Below, piece after piece: positions 35,075-47,404 of a stretch of DNA of 64,000 bases. The position numbers and the translations under genes are program-made. This stretch comes from Riptortus pedestris (taxonomy: Eukaryota > Arthropoda > Insecta > Hemiptera > Alydidae), in assembly GCA_019009955.1 (NCBI GenBank), contig CM032232.1, positions 137,697,501 through 137,761,500 on the forward strand, written 5' to 3'. Positions within the stretch are counted from its first letter, which is position 1. Each line of letters starts with the position of its first letter. Under the pieces are notes generated by a model, which saw only the letters and a program-made list of their open reading frames with translations, made no database searches and was not told where the DNA came from.

Positions 35075-36031
35075 TTGTTTGTTACCTTTTCACGCATAAA
35101 CGGCTGAACCGAATTTTATGAAACTTGGTATGTATATTACTACTAACCCAACTTAGACTTTAGGCTATATTAAAATTCTCTGAGACGAATAGGAGTGGGG
35201 GTTATAAGGGAGGCCTGAAATTAAAAATAGCGATATTTCGTTTTCTATTGGTTTTTCGGCAAATATGCACATAACAAAAGTTGTTTATTTTGTTATTTAG
35301 AGTAACTTTTGTTATATACACTTTTGTTGTATACCTAAGTATAAATGAGTTATACGCTAAACACTATAGCGGAAGTCAATAATTTTATTTCGTACAAGGG
35401 ACTCAACCGAACTAAATAAAATTCGACATGTGTATTAGCACTAACGCCTTCATTATAATAAGCCATACCAACATGTCTATGGACAGGCAGGAGTGGGGGT
35501 TATAAGGGAAGCCTGAAATTAAAAATAGCGATATTTTGTTTCCTATTGGTTTTTCCGCAAATATAAACATAACAAAAGTTGTTTATTTTGTTATTTGGAG
35601 TAATTTTTGTTATATACACTTTTGTCGTATACCTAAGTATAAATGAGTTATACGTTAAAACTTTAGCGGGCACTAACGGCTGAACCGAACTTAACAAAAC
35701 TCGGTATGTCAATTAGCATTAATTCTTCCATGATTATAAGTTATATTAAAATGTTTGGGTTCGAACGGGAGGGGGGTTATAAGGGAGGCCTGAAATAAAA
35801 ATTCACTATATTTACATGTATAAGAGATAGGAAATATAAAAATATCGAAGACTGTGAAGCCTTATCGAACAAATAATTCTATTATTAGCAAATCCACGGG
35901 AAAGACGGGTATCAATCCTAAACACTGGGACGGGTAAATGTCAAAATATTGTGCAATGTAAAGCCTACTAAAAAATACCATCACCATTCAGCCTCAAATG
36001 AATTCCCGGGTGAAGCCAGGTATCTGAGCTA
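35075..36031 (+). mobile_element. Helitron-like element with tandem modules (~957 bp)
   Basis: Starts in 'tttgtttgtttgttacct' with 'cacgcataaacggctgaacc'. Two and a half modules of about 290 bp follow, each with a 'ctgaaccgaa' start, 'gtgggggttataagggagg', 'aaattaaaaatagcgatatt', 'acataacaaaagttg' and 'aagtataaatgagttatac'. It ends with the hairpin-forming CCCGGGTGAAGCCAGGT and CTAGT. The GAAGC hairpin and CTAG/T ending fit non-autonomous Helitrons of insects, but without a Rep/helicase gene this is inference. Confidence 0.6.
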
Positions 36032-36101
<70 letters not shown>

Positions 36102-36182
36102 ACATTTAAAGACATTTTTCGAAAACTGCGTCATAAATACAACAGTCAATAGTCTGATTTTCCTTAAAGGGAATGTGTTAAA
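36032..36182 (+). repeat. Rep-A copy, 3' part after the Helitron-like insertion
   Basis: A 65-bp (TA)n (36032-36097), 'gacatttttcgaaaactgcg', and a decayed terminal palindrome 'tgattttccttaaagggaat'. Confidence 0.75.
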
Positions 36183-36450
36183 AATGCCAATATCTCGTTT
36201 AATCAATTATAGAATATTTAATTTGCAATATAATTGGTTTTAGTCACTTTTTCCTGTCGAAATAATGGACCTAGCCCAAATGGATATATTTAGAATTTTG
36301 GAAATTTCCCTTCTAAACCCTGTTGCCCACGCGTCGGGTTTCAGCCATTAACGAAATTGTTCTTTAATTTACAATAAAAGTTTTAAATTGTCAGAGTATG
36401 GTACCGATCAAGTAAACCAGAATTGCGACCACTAGAGCGTTAACAGACAA

Positions 36451-36516
<66 letters not shown>

Positions 36517-36560
36517 GACCGGACCTCATTCTCGTCATCTCCTGGATAAGGATCGATGGA
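36183..36560 (+). repeat. Older Rep-A copy with (TA)n at 36450-36511
   Basis: Core words 'gccaatatctcgtttaat', 'tttcagccattaacgaaat' and 'gcgaccactagagcgttaac', then the tract and 'ccggacctcattctcgtcat'. Confidence 0.8.
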
Positions 36561-37598
36561 CCACAGCTGTTATTAGCTAATGACATATTAGAAGATTTTT
36601 AGGATCCTAAATTCCTATGCCTTTTAGCAAATTTCCCTTATGGTAAATCAACTAATGAGGTTGAACTTATGATGATGACTTATTATGATGAAAATTAAAT
36701 TAAGCAGCTAAATCCAAGTTCATTACGTTTTTCGAATAATAATGTACATGCATATCGTATATATTTCGAATAATTCCATTACATTTCCAATTAAGGAGTT
36801 TTGATATTATTATTAACTCAATTTATATAATTAAGTAATTTGGATAAAATGTTACATACTTTTTTTTTTTTTGAAGAAATAAAAGTTGTAATTAAGTTAA
36901 TTGGATTTTATTTAGTTCACTATTCCTGCCATTACTGCCTCCATGTAGTTTGGTCTAAAATCGATCTAGGTCAGTTTGCTCCGGCGGGGAGCGTTAGAAA
37001 TATAATTTTTTCACCCTCAAATATATTTGACCTCTTATTAGCAACTTTTATCGGTCAAAAGTTCCTGTAAGTCATGTGGAATATCTAAATTGTCTCTTAG
37101 TCTTTTGACCGATAACAGTAATTACCTAGACTCAATCATTAAACACCTAAAAGACATTAATATATACAACACACTATAATCTACAATTTCCACACACACA
37201 CTACTCCTTACTTCTTTCTTACATTAGCAGGGTGTATAAACATTAATTTTATTTATTATTATTTTAATATATTATTTTATTTTTTAGTTTCCCTTTCCCT
37301 TTCCCCTTTTTCTTTTATTTATTCATTTTTTTTTTTTTGGTTTTCTCTTCTTTTTTTTTTTAATTTAGTTATTTCTTTGCTTTTCTCTTTTCCATATTTT
37401 ATTATTATTATTTTTATTTATTTCTCCCCCCCCAGTCAATCTTATATTTTCATTTATATTATTTTCACCATCTTGATGTTTCCATACAATACTATTTGAT
37501 TCTTATAAAAATGGTATTCCAATGAACCCATCAAAAACCACCTTTGTTCATTCCTTTTACGTTTCCCTCTATTTTTTTTTGCTATTCTTTTTTTTGCG
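36561..37598. other. Unassigned; T/C-rich low-complexity part at 37280-37440
   Basis: A pyrimidine-rich stretch with many T-runs and 'ccctttccctttcccc'. The 76-codon frame at 36840-37070 has no motif. Confidence 0.4.
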
Positions 37599-37673
37599 TG
37601 CACGATTTAATTATGAGTAAATCGCCGGTGTTGCGGAACTCATTTAAATAAATAAATAAAAAAAAAAAAATTA
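37599..37673 (+). repeat. Probable retrotransposon 3' tail
   Basis: 'gagtaaatcgccggtgttgc' and 'ggaactcatt' are followed by (TAAA)n and an A-run. This is the look of a LINE/SINE 3' end, but the body to the left was not recognised. Confidence 0.4.
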
Positions 37674-37674
37674 T

Positions 37675-38445
37675 TAGCGACTTAATGGAAATCAGCTATT
37701 GAGGTCGCACTCTTGACGCAATTTTCGAAATTTTTCTTTAAATGTCCATCGACATCGAAAATTCGAAATACATCTCTTACTATACGTTGGACCGAAAAAT
37801 GGAATAGAACCAATCTTATTGCAAATGTAATGGTCTATAAATGGCATTATATATGTCATTATTCTCTGTCTTGAGTATTAACCGAGATATTTGCATTTTC
37901 CAGTTTTCAGCCTTCAGCAAATCCCCGCTTCTACTCATGTTACATAAACAATATTCTGTTATATAATAAAGCACATTATTCGAAGCTTAAATAAAAAATA
38001 TTGTTTTCAAGAGACTTTTATTATACTACTAGGTACATGCAAATATGTTCTGGACCCCCTCCCTCCCCGTATTAAGTTCATGAGGTATAAAATTTGATTG
38101 ATTGAGATACTCATTATTCTATGATTCATTATAAATTACAGTACCATATATAGTAAATAGTTTTCAATCAGATAAATACGTTATATTCAAATATATTTCA
38201 TTAATTGCACTTCGTTCCTGTCTATAATCTATCTGTTCACCGCTGCGATGGCCGCCTTGTTTGTGTTACGATTCCGACGCTTTCCGTTGTAGATATTATT
38301 AACTTTTAAACTGAATAAAAGTTTTCTTCTTACCGTTTGTATTAATTCGCTTAACATACACGGTGGTGTTACCAATATGTAGATTTATCTGCTGTAAACC
38401 TTCCCGTAGGAAATCTGCTGTTTACGCAGCCCCTGCGAGACGGAC
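37675..38445 (-). repeat. Rep-A copy, long form, minus (~771 bp)
   Basis: From a decayed palindrome 'cgacttaatggaaatcagc' to GACGGAC. The internal (TA)n and flanking part are deleted, and the long middle ('atgttctggaccccctccct', 'taaattacagtaccatatat') is present. Confidence 0.8.
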
Positions 38446-38528
38446 TTTTTCGTACTTTACTCGGAAATGTTTATTTGATTCATATCATACTTTATATTTA
38501 CGAGTAACAGTTTCAATCAACGCCAATA

Positions 38529-38929
38529 TTAACAGTTTGACTGCCCATTCCGCCTCGGGGCGTGAAGCGCGACGAAGAGGGGATGCCCGTCACGCCAAAG
38601 GGCGGCAACGGTTCATACCGCGTTCCAGGAGTTAGTGTGACTCGCATCTGCCTGAGAGCGTTGTATCGCACGGGCCTCGCGCCAAATTTCAAATTTTGCT
38701 AACGTTTTCGGGCATGATGGGTACCTAAGATGGAAATTCCTTCCTAGGTGCCCGTCACGCCCAAAGGAGTAATTTTTATTTCCTCCCTTTTTTAACGCCC
38801 ACATTAGATTTGCAACAAATACCATTGGTTTTTTTAAAATATTTATGCATATTTCAAGTCAAATAACACGAAAAATGTAATGGGCCTCCAACCAAATTCA
38901 CTTATTTTTGTGGGCAGTCAAACTGTTAA
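38529..38929. mobile_element. TTAA-flanked MITE, 393 bp, GC-rich
   Basis: TTAA at 38529-38532 and 38926-38929. Perfect inverted ends are CAGTTTGACTGCCCA and TGGGCAGTCAAACTG. There is no coding region. The interior ('ccgcctcggggcgtgaagcg', 'cacgccaaagggcgg', 'gggcctcgcgcc') is far richer in G+C than its surroundings. TTAA duplication fits piggyBac or Kolobok. The ends do not start with CCC, so the superfamily is left open. Confidence 0.85.
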
Positions 38930-38979
38930 GCGAGTCACTCCCTTGTGTTCTGCCGTCAGTAACCCCCCTACTTATCAGA

Positions 38980-39053
38980 AGAATTTTCGAATTTTTTCTT
39001 CAAATGTCCATCGATCCTACCTAGTAGATGACGAAAATGAGGTCCGTTCAAAA

Positions 39054-39112
<59 letters not shown>

Positions 39113-39334
39113 TGTTACCGCTCTAAATATTTGTTCTATACATTTATTCTCTATCTTGAATACTAACCGAGATATTTGCATTTTTGTTAATTGTGGGCCG
39201 ATAACGGATGACTGAATTTCCCGCCAAAAGCTAGTTCGGCCGTTTCCTTAACTGCTCGGCTCTCGTGAAATTTCTCTATTGTAAAACATCACGTTGGAAA
39301 TCTGCTTAGTTTACGCAGCCCCTGCGTGACGGAC
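38980..39334 (-). repeat. Rep-A copy, minus, with internal deletion
   Basis: The 3' section 'ttcttcaaatgtccatcgat', (TA)n at 39057-39106, then a jump from 'taccgctctaaat' to the 'tacatttattctctatcttg' core and on to GACGGAC. Purine/pyrimidine blocks and the ORF-like middle are missing. Confidence 0.85.
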
Positions 39335-39338
39335 TTTT

Positions 39339-39442
39339 AGCAGATTTCCCTTAAGGTGGTCGTACTCTTGACGCGAGTTTCGAAAAATTTCTTCAATTGC
39401 CCATCGATCCTACCCAGGGGATAACGAAAATGAGGCCTGTAC

Positions 39443-39519
<77 letters not shown>

Positions 39520-39982
39520 TGTTAACGCTCTAGTGGTCGCAATTTTTGATTGGTCGTTATCTCGGATTTTAATCGTTTTATGTAAAAAGGAAGATTAAGT
39601 TCGTTAATGGCTGAAATCGGACCGGTGGGAGGGGGGGTTTGAAAATTCAAAATATCTCCGTTATTATTCGTCGGATCGAAAAATTGTATAAAAACAATCT
39701 TATTGCAAATTAAAATTTACTATAAATATTGTTTCATACATTTATTCTGTATCTTGAATATTAACCAAGATATTTGCATTTGTATTCATTGTGTCATCGG
39801 CAGGAGTCGGCTATGTTCGGGACTTTCCGCCGAGAGCTCTGGCGGCCGTTTCCGTTACGATTCGTCCCTCTTGAATAGGATTAGTGATACCTTACTACTA
39901 CAGTTGATATTGGGCAGATTTATCTACTGTATACCTTCACGTGGGAAGTCTGCTTAGTTTACGCAGCCCCTGCGTGACGGAC
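39339..39982 (-). repeat. Rep-A copy, minus, short form (644 bp)
   Basis: Starts only four T's after the previous copy ends, in the same orientation. The palindrome is partly lost ('gcagatttcccttaagg|tggtcgtac'). It carries (TA)n(TG)n at 39446-39518 and an otherwise full body. Confidence 0.87.
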
Positions 39983-40541
39983 TTTTTACATATAAATAGA
40001 GAATATTTGGTGAGATGAGATCACAATCTGCTCTTCCTGCTTAATTTGTAGTAAATATAAAGAAATTTGCATTAATATTAAAAAAAGAATAAAGCCTGAA
40101 ACTTTTAATGTCATTGCTTTTTATATATATTTTCATAATGCAAAGGTGATAAGTCTTTTTCAACAATTAGAGTTTTTTTTTCTTCTAAACGAACCGTCTA
40201 AATTTAAAGAAAGATCAAAGTTAGAAAATGTTTTCTTGAGAGGAAAAACTTATAAAATACTTGAGATTATCCTCTGCCGGCATTCTTTGAAGAACTTTAT
40301 TCTGAAAGCCTACCTTGCAAAATTCGCCGCTATATGATTCGCGTTCCCTTTGAACTTCAATTAGGAGTCCGTAATAAAAACTGCTTAGGTGGGGGTCCCA
40401 CCTCTTTTACATAAACCGACGCTTTTATACGAGAACTTATAAGTTTTATCATAAAAAAAAAAATCTTTTGATGAAATGTTAACACAATTACTTCTGACAC
40501 CTAATAATTTTCAAAGCGGTAGTTAACAAAAAAAAAAAAAA
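39983..40541. other. Unassigned; short frame 40146-40337
   Basis: The 63-codon Lys/Phe-rich plus-strand frame is AT-biased with no recognised motif. Its Leu- and Lys-rich content is what AT-rich DNA gives by chance. Confidence 0.35.
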
Positions 40542-41080
40542 GTCCTCCAAGCAGGGGTTGCGTAAACTAAGCAGATTTCCCTGGAGACGTTTAATAATAG
40601 ATGAATCTACATACTAGAAACACACCACCGTGAATATTAAGTGAATAAATACAAACGGAAATAAGAAATCTTTCCCCTCCTGACGGGAAGTGCCTAAAAT
40701 ATAAACAAATAGGTCTGTCAGCTTCTCCTGAAAGAAAAACAATTACTGAAATATATCAGAATATAACATATTAATTTTATTGAAAACTATGCACTTTATC
40801 TATTACTGTAATTTTATAATGAATCAGAATAATTTTTATCTCAATCAAAATTTAGTAGTCCAAGAAATAAAGACTGGGGGGGGGGTCACTGGAAACAATT
40901 TAAAGGTCTCTTGAAAACAATATTTCGTATTTAAGCTTCAAACTATATATATATATAATTTTGAACGGACCTCATTTTGGTCATCTACTTGGTAAGATCG
41001 ATGGACATTTGAAGAAATATTTCGAAAATCGCACCATGAGTACGACCTGAATAGCTGATTTCACTTTAGAGAAATCTGCT
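40542..41080 (+). repeat. Rep-A copy, long form with central deletion
   Basis: 'gtcctccaagcaggggttgc', the long middle with a G-run at about 40876-40884, then a jump from 'taagcttcaaac' to (TA)n and the 3' end, 'gatttcactttagagaaatc' plus TGCT. Confidence 0.83.
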
Positions 41081-41277
41081 AAAAAAGTATTTAATTTGCC
41101 ATGACATTCATTTGTCTGTTATAATATACATTGATCAATAACTTAGAACATACATTAACCACTCTGAGCAATTCATATAATAATTTACTTAAAATGTCAA
41201 TCATGTATTAGCTTTTACAGGATAATAACGATATTACGCCTGAGAACCATGTCAGTGTAAGATATGGGATACAAAAC
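41081..41277. other. Unassigned spacer
   Basis: AT-rich; nothing recognised. Confidence 0.4.
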
Positions 41278-41823
41278 GTCCGTCACGCAGGGGCTGCGTA
41301 AACTAAGCGGACTTCCCACGTGAAGTTATAAAATAGAGAAATCTCCATACGAGAGCCGAACAGTTACGGCAAATAGCCGAACTAGCTTTTGGCGGGAAAC
41401 TCAGTCGTCCGTTACGGCCCAAACTTAATAAAAATGCAAATATCTCGGTTAATATTCAAGATAGAGAAGAAATGTATAAAACAATATTTTTAGTAAATTT
41501 AATTTACAATAAGATTGTTTCTATACAATATTTTGATCCAACGTATGGTAACGGAGATATTTCAAATTTTGGAAACTACCCCCACTAACCCCCCCCCCTC
41601 CCCCTCCCCCTGGTCCGATTTTACCCATGAACGAAAGAGATCTTTTTGCATTAAGCGTTTAAATATCAAGTTTGGTAACGATCAAACAAATATATATATC
41701 ATTTTGAACGGATCTCATTTTCGTCATCTCCTGGGTAGGATCGATGGGCATTTGAAGGATTTATTCGAAAATCGCGTCATGAGTACGACCGCAATAGCTG
41801 ATTTCCCTCAAGGGAAATCTACT
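41278..41823 (+). repeat. Rep-A copy, short form (546 bp), complete
   Basis: GTCCGTCACGCAGGGG to 'gatttccctcaagggaaatc' TACT. The block from 'gcgaccgctagagcg' to most of the (TA)n is deleted, leaving 'atatatat' only. Confidence 0.88.
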
Positions 41824-41879
41824 AAAAATGTTGTACTTGAGTATGCTGGCTATAATAGGTCTTATTGTTAATGGGAAAG

Positions 41880-42693
41880 GTACTGCTAATAAACATAGAA
41901 AATTCAGCCCGGGTGCAAATGTGTACATGTCATTAACATCACATGAAAGTTACAGAATGAGGAAAAATCCTTCATTCATATTAAACATTTTTTTTAATAT
42001 AGTTTGACTATCAGAAGATTTATGTAATTGAAAAAAAAATGACTGTACAAATAATAAACATATTCAACTATTGATTCATATAGAATTAGTAACACTTTTG
42101 TAGAGTTGAAATGAATTTTGGAATGCAACTGATTTATACTATTGCAATAGATACATACCTTTGGGCTGTGTAAGATGAGTTTTGAAGAATTTTTTAGATT
42201 ATTCAAATATAATATTTTTGAATTCCAAACATGACTTTTGTCCACCTAACTTGTGTTAATCGAAACACTGTGTTTTTTGTTCCATTCATCAACACGAAAA
42301 GGTTTATTTTTACAATAAATATACGATGGTCATGTTGAAACAGAATGCGTAGGTATAAAGAAAACTCTGTGTAAAATAATACAATCAAAAGCTTTTCGAA
42401 GAGAAAATGAAACTGAGAAATACATAACATAAATTAACATAATATTGCCAAGAGCATACAGATACAAATGGAAATTTGGCTTCAAACAAAATGAAATGAA
42501 ATAGAAATGTGTTGATATGAAAAACATGAAGAAATTGTGGGGAAAGCCCGATGAAAAGCTGGGGCTCCATTTGTGTAAGAGTGGAAATTCGGTGAGCGTG
42601 GAGTCGGTTCCCCAGATTTGACAATATTCTTTCATTCCTATTTCGTAACCCTTCACCCTCATAAAGGTCGGAAAACTCCCAACATTGTATACG

Positions 42694-42780
<87 letters not shown>

Positions 42781-42928
42781 GTGTTTAATTGGAAATATTG
42801 TCTATCTGTCCTCCTGTTTGTAACTCGATCATCGAAAATGGCTGGTAATGGAGTATTTTTTTGAATTTTCATATTTGTGAGTCTTATTAATCCCAAGAAG
42901 CAGTATAGGAAATATGATATTCGGAATT
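41880..42928. other. Unassigned, with (TA)n(TG)n at 42699-42780
   Basis: Minus-strand frames at 41994-42896 are AT-biased and have no recognised motif. The microsatellite lies outside any Rep-A copy I could recognise, which is unusual here. Confidence 0.4.
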
Positions 42929-42930
42929 TT

Positions 42931-43075
42931 AGCAGATTTCCCTTAAGGGAAATCAGCTATTGAGGTCGTACTCATGACGCGAGTTTCGAAAAAATTTTTC
43001 AAATGTCCATTGATCCTACCAAGGAGATGACGAAAATGTGGTCCGTTCAAAATTTTATATATATATATATATATA

Positions 43076-43134
<59 letters not shown>

Positions 43135-43582
43135 ATATATTTGTCTTATAACGCTCTAGTGGTCGCAATTTTTGTTTGATCGTTACCAAACTCGGAATTT
43201 AATCGTTTTATGTAAAAAGGAAGATCAAGTTCGTTAATGGCTGAAATCGGTCCAGTGGGAGGGGGGGGTTTAGAGGGGGGATTTTCGGAAAATTCGAAAT
43301 ATCTCCGTTATTATGCGTCGGATCGAAAAATTGTATAGAATCAATCTTATTACAAATTAAATTTACTATAAATATTTTTCTATACATTTATTCCCTATCT
43401 TGAATATTAACCGAGATATTTGCATTTTTATTAAATTTGGGCCGGTAACGGATTTTTGAGTTTCCCGCCAAACCTAGTTCGTCCCTTTGCCGTAACTGTT
43501 TGGCACTCGTATGGAGATTTCTCTATTGTATTTACATTACGTGGGAAATCTGCTTAGTTTACGCAGCCCCTGCGTGACGGAC
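42931..43582 (-). repeat. Rep-A copy, minus, short form (652 bp), complete
   Basis: Perfect palindrome at the left end, (TA)n at 43056-43133 interrupted once by 'ctatat', G-run 'gaggggggggg', GACGGAC at the right end, and T-runs on both flanks. Confidence 0.92.
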
Positions 43583-43636
43583 TTTTCTACTAGGAGCGGG
43601 ATTTTACTACATTCGAATTAGTGTTATGAAAATAAC

Positions 43637-44220
43637 GTCCGTCAGGCAGGGGCTACGTAAACTAAGTAGATTTCCCATGTGAAGTTTTACAATAGAGAAA
43701 TTTCACGAGAGTCGAGCAGTAAAGGAAACGGACGAATTAGTTTTTGGCGAGAGCCACCCGTCCGTTAGCCGCCCAGATTTAATAAAAATGCAAATATCTC
43801 GGTTAATATTCAAGATAGAGAATAAATGTATATAACAATATTTATAGTACATTTAATTTGCAATAAGATTAATTCTGTACAATATTTCGATCCGACGTAT
43901 AGTAACGGAGATATTTCGAATTTTCGGAAATTTCTCCTCTAAACCCCCTCTCTTACTGCTCCGATTTCAGCGATTAACGAACATGATCTTTCTTTTTAAA
44001 TAAAACAATTAAATATCGAGTTTGGTAACGATCCCACAAAAATTGCGACCGCCAGAGCGGTAACAGACAAATATATATATATATATATATATATACAGTT
44101 TTGAACGGACCTCATTTTCGTCATCTAATAGGTAGGATCGATGGACATTTGAAGAAAAAGTTTGAAAATTCCGTCAAGAATACAACCTCAATAGCTGATT
44201 TCCCTTCAGGGAAATTTGCT
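43637..44220 (+). repeat. Rep-A copy, short form (584 bp), complete
   Basis: GTCCGTCAGGCAGGGG to the palindrome with two changes ('gatttcccttcagggaaatt') and TGCT. (TA)n spans about 44071-44094. It lies 54 bp from an inverted copy, forming a near-palindromic pair. Confidence 0.9.
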
Positions 44221-44223
44221 AAA

Positions 44224-44446
44224 AGGCAAAGAACGAAAATTTACATATTTTAGTTTTCGGACATCTATAAACCCCCACTACTACTCATTTCATTTTAACA
44301 ATTAGCTATTATATCATGAACCACTTCATTCCAAGGTTAAATACTATATATGGCTTTCATTAAACTTTTACATTCTAAGATACAAACAAATTCATTGCGT
44401 GATGACGTCACCAATTATGATGTTACGTTCTTGGCTCGAAAGTTTT
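44224..44446 (-). repeat. Old Rep-A long-form fragment
   Basis: 'tagttttcggacatctataa', 'acccccactactactcattt', 'tatatcatgaaccacttcat' and 'tgatgacgtcaccaattatg' match the module upstream of the core in long copies. Confidence 0.6.
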
Positions 44447-44450
44447 TTTT

Positions 44451-44572
44451 AGCAGATTTCCCTCAAGGGAAATCAGCTATTGAGGTCATACTCATGACGC
44501 GGTGTAGAAAATTTTCTTCAAAAGTCCATCGATCCTACCCAGGAGATGACGAAAATGAGGTCCGTTCAAAAT

Positions 44573-44621
<49 letters not shown>

Positions 44622-45056
44622 CTGTTAACGCTCTAGCGGTCGCAATTTTTATCTGATCGTTACCAAACTCGATATTTAAACGTTTTATGCAAAAAGACAG
44701 ATCAAGTTCGTTAATGGCTGAAATCGGGCTAGTGGAAGGGGGGGTTTAGAGGGGGGATTTTCGAAAATTCGAAATATCTCTGTTACCATACTTCGGATCA
44801 CAAAAGTGTATAGAACCAATCTCATTGCAAATTAAATTTACTATAAATATTGTTATATACATTTATTCTCTATCTTGAATATTAACCGAGATATTGACAT
44901 TTTTATTAAATTTGAGCCGATAACATATGACGGAATTTCCCTCCAAAAGCTAGTTCGGCCCTTTGCCGCAACTGTTCGTCTCTCGTATGGAGATTTCTCT
45001 ATTGTATAACTTCACGTGGGAAATCTGCTTACTTTAGGCAGCCCTTGCGTGACGGC
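44451..45056 (-). repeat. Rep-A copy, minus, short form (606 bp), complete
   Basis: Palindrome 'gatttccctcaagggaaatc', (TA)n at 44574-44617, GACGGC at the right end. It is preceded by eight T's, the expected insertion context. Confidence 0.9.
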
Positions 45057-45059
45057 TTT

Positions 45060-45772
45060 TTATTTTGAATAAATTAGCTGGATTAATTAGAATTTCTCTC
45101 TCTCTCTTCTTACACTTACTCTTTGCTCATTACAAGAACAAACAGGTGTTGGTAAATTTTATAATTAACAAGGAGCGTTATGAATAATTTTGCCGGCTTA
45201 CAAGGAGGATATTAATTAATTTTCTTGGAATATACATATTTGCGTGACGTCTTGAAGTCCTTTATTAAACATCCAAACCACCCGCGTCCTTTCAGCTGAT
45301 ATTAAACTACTGCGGTTTTTCAAGCGACTCGGACCCCAACTCTAGGAATTGTAATGCACCCTTCGTTTATAAATAAATATCTGCCTAAGGTAAATGAAAT
45401 ATGGTATGTAATGAATTATTAAGAATGTTTAATTAAGAAGCATACTCCGCTAAAATAGAAGTACTTATGAGCATTTAAAACTTCCAGTCTTTCCTGAAAT
45501 AGAGTTAATTACAGTTTTAAGTACATATAAAATTTAAGCAAATACATGTTTTTAGCAAAATATAATACAAAGCACAATAAACATATTTATGAACTCTAAA
45601 CCCATCCCCAGCCTTATAACGGAGAAATTCTTATTTTTTATTTTTTTTAAATTGTGGAAAACAGTGAATAAAATTTAAGAAAATTATTTTTTCCATCCTC
45701 ATAAACCGGGACATTAATATTATTTTCGTACTGTTATGTTCTTGGAAAGGAAAGAAGAACACACAAAAAGAA
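45060..45772. other. Unassigned AT-rich stretch
   Basis: A short CT run at about 45094-45106. No coding signature or recognised family. Confidence 0.4.
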
Positions 45773-45776
45773 AAAA

Positions 45777-46560
45777 GTCCGTCACACAGGAGCTGGTTAA
45801 ATTAAGCCGATTTCCCATGTGCTTTTTTGATACAAGTAATTTCACATCTCAACATATTTTCCATTTTTATGAAAAACCCCGAAGAGTTGGGTGGAGCAAA
45901 AAAAATTAATAATAACTCGATTAGTACTTGAGTAACCAAAAAATACATAGAACGAAAATTGTAAAGCTGCAATAGTTAAACAAGATTGATTCTATAACAT
46001 TTTACTACCTCACAAATAATAGCGGATATATTTTGATTTTACTTATCACCCCTCCTCTCTACACCTCCACTATTTTGAAAATCACAGATACGATCTTTAG
46101 TGTTGAAATACCAGGTAAAATATCAAGTACGATATAGTTCAAATGAACATTTTCGAAGCAAGAACGTAAAACCGAAATCGCACAATGAATTTGTATGGAT
46201 CTCGGATAACAAAGACCCAATGGAAACAATACATTTATTTATTTTCTACCTTCAATATTACCAAGATATTGTGACTTTTTAGTTTTCAACCTTCAGTTAA
46301 TCTCTTCTCCTACTCATGTCACATAAACAAAACTGTTATATCATGAACATTTCATTCGAAGTTTAAATACCAGATACTGTCTTCAATAGTTTTAATTATG
46401 CGAGATATATGCAAATTCTTTGTGCGAAAACGTAATCAATTATCGAAGATTGATTATGTCTTGAAAAATGAAAGTCTTGAAAATTTACGTTTGATCTATA
46501 GCAACTGTTTTAGTAAACACTTAAGATAATATTTGTTATTGGAAATCGGACCTGGGATTA
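45777..46560. repeat. Old Rep-A fragments, mixed orientation
   Basis: A 5' tip at 45777-45826 ('gtccgtcacacaggagctgg') is followed by diverged core words ('gatacgatctttagtgttga') and minus-type words ('actcatgtcacataaac', 'tatcatgaacatttcattcg'). Confidence 0.5.
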
Positions 46561-47400
46561 AGAGGAGACGGCTCCTATTCGAAAATTCCCAAATGTCTTC
46601 GTTATATTGAGTTGGATAGTAAGTTGTTATAGAACCAATCTTGTTAAGCTATTGTTGCTCTACGATTGTTGTTCTATGCATTTTTGTGTTAATCAAGTTT
46701 TAAGCGAGTTATTTGTAGCTTCATGTATTAAGCCTTTAGTAACCACCCTCCCAACATCTCTTCTACTCGCCGGTGGTAGGCATAGATATGTGGTTTGTTT
46801 AGACAGTGTGAGACGGATTATTTTTTTATAAATACTGCTTTCTTTATTCTTTCAAACAATATTTCATGATATCCTTCTTCCAGAAAAACTATTGTACTTG
46901 AGTATTTCAATCTTTGAAAACTTATAAATTGTTAGAGTCCTATATTCTCCCTGTTGGAAGGCAATGGGATCATGCCTCTCCCCCCCAAGACGGATTCCCT
47001 TTCATAGAAGTTCCGATCGGTTTGTCGCAGAGAAAATAACGGCTCACCTTGGAGGAATGGAAGAGAAAAGAAAAGCAGTTTGTATTGGGTAAAAAACGGG
47101 GGGCCATCTCAGCTGTCAGAAGTTGAATGAGAGAAGGGGCGCCCTCTATTGGCCGATCTGACATACACAATGGGCAGATTTCCTCCATCGGCAACAATGG
47201 AAGCAGCTCCTAGATCAGAGAAGCTACACCCATTAACTTACAAGGGGAAGAACAATTTTTTTTAGGGGGGTAGGGGGTGTTTTTACGAATGGAAAAACTC
47301 GAATATTACTAGCTATTTGGAAGACATAAGTCATTTCTAAGAAGTGGATCACGTATCGTGCAGACTCTTATCAGTTTAGCACAATATCTAATTCGATTTT
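46561..47400. other. Unassigned; GC-richer patch 46960-47230
   Basis: A 75-codon minus-strand frame (46970-47197) with two Cys-x2-Cys-like positions (EICPLCM) lies in the patch. No domain or splice-site pair was established, so no gene is called. Confidence 0.35.
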
Positions 47401-47404
47401 TTTT

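Noticed and set aside
46970..47197. Minus-strand 75-codon frame with Cys-x2-Cys
   Set aside because: Only one Cys pair, no partner pair, no splice sites in frame, and no recognised domain. Chance in a GC-richer patch is more likely.
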